57,522 bases of DNA from Roseovarius sp. TE539 (GTDB taxonomy: Bacteria > Pseudomonadota > Alphaproteobacteria > Rhodobacterales > Rhodobacteraceae), in assembly GCF_003298505.1 (NCBI RefSeq), contig NZ_QNGB01000022.1, positions 1 to 57,522 on the forward strand. Direction: 5' to 3'. This document shows, one piece after another, positions 55,946 through 57,522 of this stretch. Below the pieces are notes generated by a model. The model searched no databases, was not told the origin of the DNA, and saw only the letters and a list, made by a program, of their open reading frames with translations. Both the position numbers and the translations under genes were made by a program. Position 1 is the stretch's first letter, and each line of letters opens with the position of its first letter.

Positions 55946-56389
55946 ATGACCTCCATCCTGATCCTCAATGGCCCCAACCTCAACATGCTGGGCACACGGC
56001 AACCAGAAATCTACGGCCACACCACGCTTGAGGACATATCCCGCCGCTGTCGGGATCATGGTGCTGCGCGCGGCATCAGCGTGACGGTCGAGCAAAGCAA
56101 CAGCGAAGGTACCCTCTTGGACCTGATCCAGTCAGCGCGCGGTGTTCATGATGGCATCGTCCTGAATGCGGGCGCCTACACGCATACCTCGATCGCACTG
56201 CGCGACGCGATCAGCGCCGTCGCCCTGCCTGTGATCGAACTGCACCTGTCCAACATCCACGCCCGCGACGCGTTCCGGCACCACTCCTACATCGCACCGG
56301 TCGCCCTGGGCGTCATTTGCGGATTCGGGGCTGCGGGATACACGCTCGCACTGGATGCCCTTGCAGGCCAGCTGGAGATCGAACCTTGA
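55946..56389 (+). CDS. aroQ: Type II 3-dehydroquinate dehydratase
   Basis: A 147-residue dodecameric dehydroquinase of the shikimate pathway. ILNGPNLNMLGTRQPEIYG includes the catalytic Tyr loop; LNAGAYTHTSIALRDAI and ELHLSNIHARDAFRHHSYIAP complete the active site. The start at 55946 removes an upstream frame with no family similarity. Its stop codon overlaps the TTG start of the following luxR-type gene. Confidence 0.95.
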   Translation: MTSILILNGPNLNMLGTRQPEIYGHTTLEDISRRCRDHGAARGISVTVEQSNSEGTLLDLIQSARGVHDGIVLNAGAYTHTSIALRDAISAVALPVIELHLSNIHARDAFRHHSYIAPVALGVICGFGAAGYTLALDALAGQLEIEP

Positions 56390-57141
56390 TCCCGACGAGC
56401 GAGCTGAACGCTCTGCTCGACGCCTCGGGAATCGAGGAACTCTGGAACATGCATGTAAAGCGGATGGCCGAATTTGGCTTCGATCGCCTGATCTATGGCG
56501 CCACGCGCTACCGGACCGGCAATTCGCTGGGTGATCCGGACGATTTCGTGCTGCTGACCAATCACGAGCCCGAATATACCGACGTGTTCATCGGCGAAGG
56601 CCTGTATTTCCACGCCCCGATGGTAAAGTGGGCGCTGCACAATGACGGGGCCTGTTCGTGGTCGGTGCTGCGCGATCGCGTCAACAGCGAGATGCTGAGT
56701 TCTCAGGAACGGCGGGTGATGGAGTTCAATGCCGCACACGGGGTGACAGCCGGCTATTCGATCAGTTTCACGTCGGTATCGCCGCGCACCAAGGGGGCGA
56801 TCGCGCTGACGGCCCGGCGCGGGCTCTCACAGGACGACGCGGATGCGATTTGGGCCGAACATGGTGAGGACATACAGGCGCTGAATACCATCGTGCACCT
56901 GCGCATCCTCGCCCTGCCCTATACCACGCGCGGGCGCACCCTCACGGCACGCCAGCGCGAGGTGCTGGGATGGGTCGGCGACGGCAAGACGGTTCAGGAT
57001 ATCGCCCTGATCATGGAGCTTACGCCGGCAACGGTGGAAAAGCATCTGAGGCTGGCCCGTGATGCCCTTTGCGTGGAAACCACAGCGCAGGCGGTGCTCA
57101 AGGCAGCATTCCAGAACCAGATCTTCCTGCTCGATCCCTGA
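56386..57141 (+). CDS. LuxR-type regulator with autoinducer-binding domain
   Basis: A 251-residue regulator. The N-terminal approximately 165 residues resemble the autoinducer-binding domain (WNMHVKRMAEFGFDRLIYG, EGLYFHAPMVKWALHN, SPRTKGAIALTARRGLS). The C-terminal HTH is LTARQREVLGWVGDGKTVQDIA through VEKHLRLARDAL. It starts with TTG at 56386, overlapping the aroQ stop as TTGA, with GGAG 8 nt upstream; no ATG in a suitable place exists. No luxI synthase is within the window, so it is a solo or answers a distant synthase. Confidence 0.88.
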   Translation: MIPTSELNALLDASGIEELWNMHVKRMAEFGFDRLIYGATRYRTGNSLGDPDDFVLLTNHEPEYTDVFIGEGLYFHAPMVKWALHNDGACSWSVLRDRVNSEMLSSQERRVMEFNAAHGVTAGYSISFTSVSPRTKGAIALTARRGLSQDDADAIWAEHGEDIQALNTIVHLRILALPYTTRGRTLTARQREVLGWVGDGKTVQDIALIMELTPATVEKHLRLARDALCVETTAQAVLKAAFQNQIFLLDP

Positions 57142-57154
57142 TCGGCGGTTCGAG

Positions 57155-57174
57155 GTAAGGATTCCCTTACTTTT
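57155..57174 (+). terminator. Rho-independent terminator after the luxR-type gene
   Basis: GTAAGG-ATTC-CCTTAC forms a 6-bp stem followed at once by TTTT, 13 bp beyond the stop. It closes the aroQ-luxR transcript. The rest of the gap to 57412 has no recognisable gene. Confidence 0.7.
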
Positions 57175-57386
57175 GCCCGGCCCCGAAAACGCGCATGATG
57201 ATGATGTTCCGTGAGTGGAGGTTTTGACACCTGGGAACATCGGACCGAAAACCCTTGGGATTTCAAGGCTCTTCGGTTTGCCGGCTCCTTGCCGGAATTC
57301 CGGTCGCTGGCCTTATTGGTCGGGTCAGTGACCGGTGCCTGTCGGTTGCTGTTCCATCCCCAATGCACGGCAACCCAAGAAAACGG

Positions 57387-57405
57387 CGCCGCCCCCTAGG
57401 CGGCG
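57387..57405 (-). terminator. Hairpin downstream of the transposase gene
   Basis: CGCCGCC and GGCGGCG pair around CCCTA. Read on the minus strand it follows the transposase stop by 7 bp and leads to CCGTTTT. It could be a terminator or part of the insertion-sequence end; CTAG in the loop is uncommon in GC-rich DNA. Confidence 0.4.
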
Positions 57406-57412
57406 TCTGCAT

Positions 57413-57522
57413 TTAGCTGATCCAAGCCATTGCGCATGCGAGATCAACGAAGGCTTTGAATGAGCTGACGGATTTCTCGCAACGCAATGCGATCCTGCGG
57501 AAGCGTTTGATCTTATTGAAAA
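57413..57522 (-). mobile_element. IS5-family transposase, C-terminal fragment at the window edge
   Basis: The minus-strand frame ends at TAA (57413-57415). Its last 36 residues are visible, with FNKIKRFRRIALRCEKSV and FKAFVDLACAMAWIS. This N-K-x-K-RFRRIA-R-x-x-K pattern followed by a hydrophobic helix is the C-terminus of IS5-family (DDE) transposases. The gene continues beyond the window, so intactness and terminal repeats cannot be judged. Confidence 0.8.

Noticed and set aside
57211..57399. 62-residue frame between the luxR-type gene and the transposase
   Set aside because: No ribosome-binding site or family, and it ends inside the hairpin.

Overview
The window is high-GC chromosomal DNA of an alphaproteobacterium, most likely of the Rhodobacterales (Roseobacter/Paracoccaceae group). 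This rests on recognisable gene content and order: cysG-DUF2849-cysI-cysH-DUF934 with a divergent Lrp-type regulator, dxs-ispA-xseB, phoR-pstSCAB-phoU-phoB, a PF05618/RimK fusion and a PstA with an extra N-terminal region. Nearly all of it is core metabolism. No prophage, CRISPR array, plasmid backbone or complete mobile element is visible. The accessory traces are at the two edges: a low-GC open frame beside the 3' end of a tRNA-Asn (left) and the C-terminus of an IS5-family transposase (right).

Layout. 1-7 kb: tRNA-Asn, an MBL-fold hydrolase, a lone EnvZ-like histidine kinase, and ileS followed by a Cys/Met-metabolism PLP enzyme. 7-13 kb: a group III truncated globin, the YcjX/YcjF pair, infC with a probable AUA start codon, and a membrane-anchored, very acidic alanine-rich repeat protein. 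12-18 kb: assimilatory sulfur genes (cysG, DUF2849, cysI, cysH, DUF934, then fpr), with a divergent Lrp-type regulator whose promoter carries a 15-bp dyad. 18-25.5 kb: tpiA, an Fe-S pair (SufA-like and MIP18/DUF59), a PF05618-RimK fusion, tgt, a 26-residue membrane peptide and lon. 25.7-30.4 kb: dxs-ispA-xseB, an APH-type kinase and a small secreted or anchored peptide. 30.6-36 kb: a branched-chain amino-acid-type ABC importer. Three perfect DnaA boxes lie between its livF and livH genes. 36-41.8 kb: a PQQ-type sugar dehydrogenase, class II DAHP synthase, a GlxA-type AraC regulator, an enolase-superfamily enzyme and a PAS_5 protein. 42-52 kb: yicC, gmk, a gamma-carbonic-anhydrase-like protein, then the complete Pho system with a three-unit Pho box before pstS. 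52-57.5 kb: a LysR regulator divergent from a glutaryl-CoA dehydrogenase, an FAD oxidoreductase, and aroQ overlapping a luxR-type gene that starts with TTG.

How the genes work together. Reduced sulfur is made by CysH (APS type) and CysI using siroheme from CysG; Fpr is a plausible reductant source and the PLP enzyme a user of the product. PhoR/PhoB/PhoU sense phosphate and control PstSCAB. Dxs and IspA feed isoprenoid synthesis. DAHP synthase and dehydroquinase (aroQ) are two separate shikimate-pathway genes.

The least expected signals are non-coding: the DnaA-box cluster inside the liv operon; an element CCTCTGGACG shared by three putative promoters (tRNA-Asn, ileS, DUF59-sufA), each with a 17-nt spacer; dyads overlapping the -10 regions of the lrp and DUF59-sufA promoters; and the infC start site. 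No wholly novel multi-gene system was identified.
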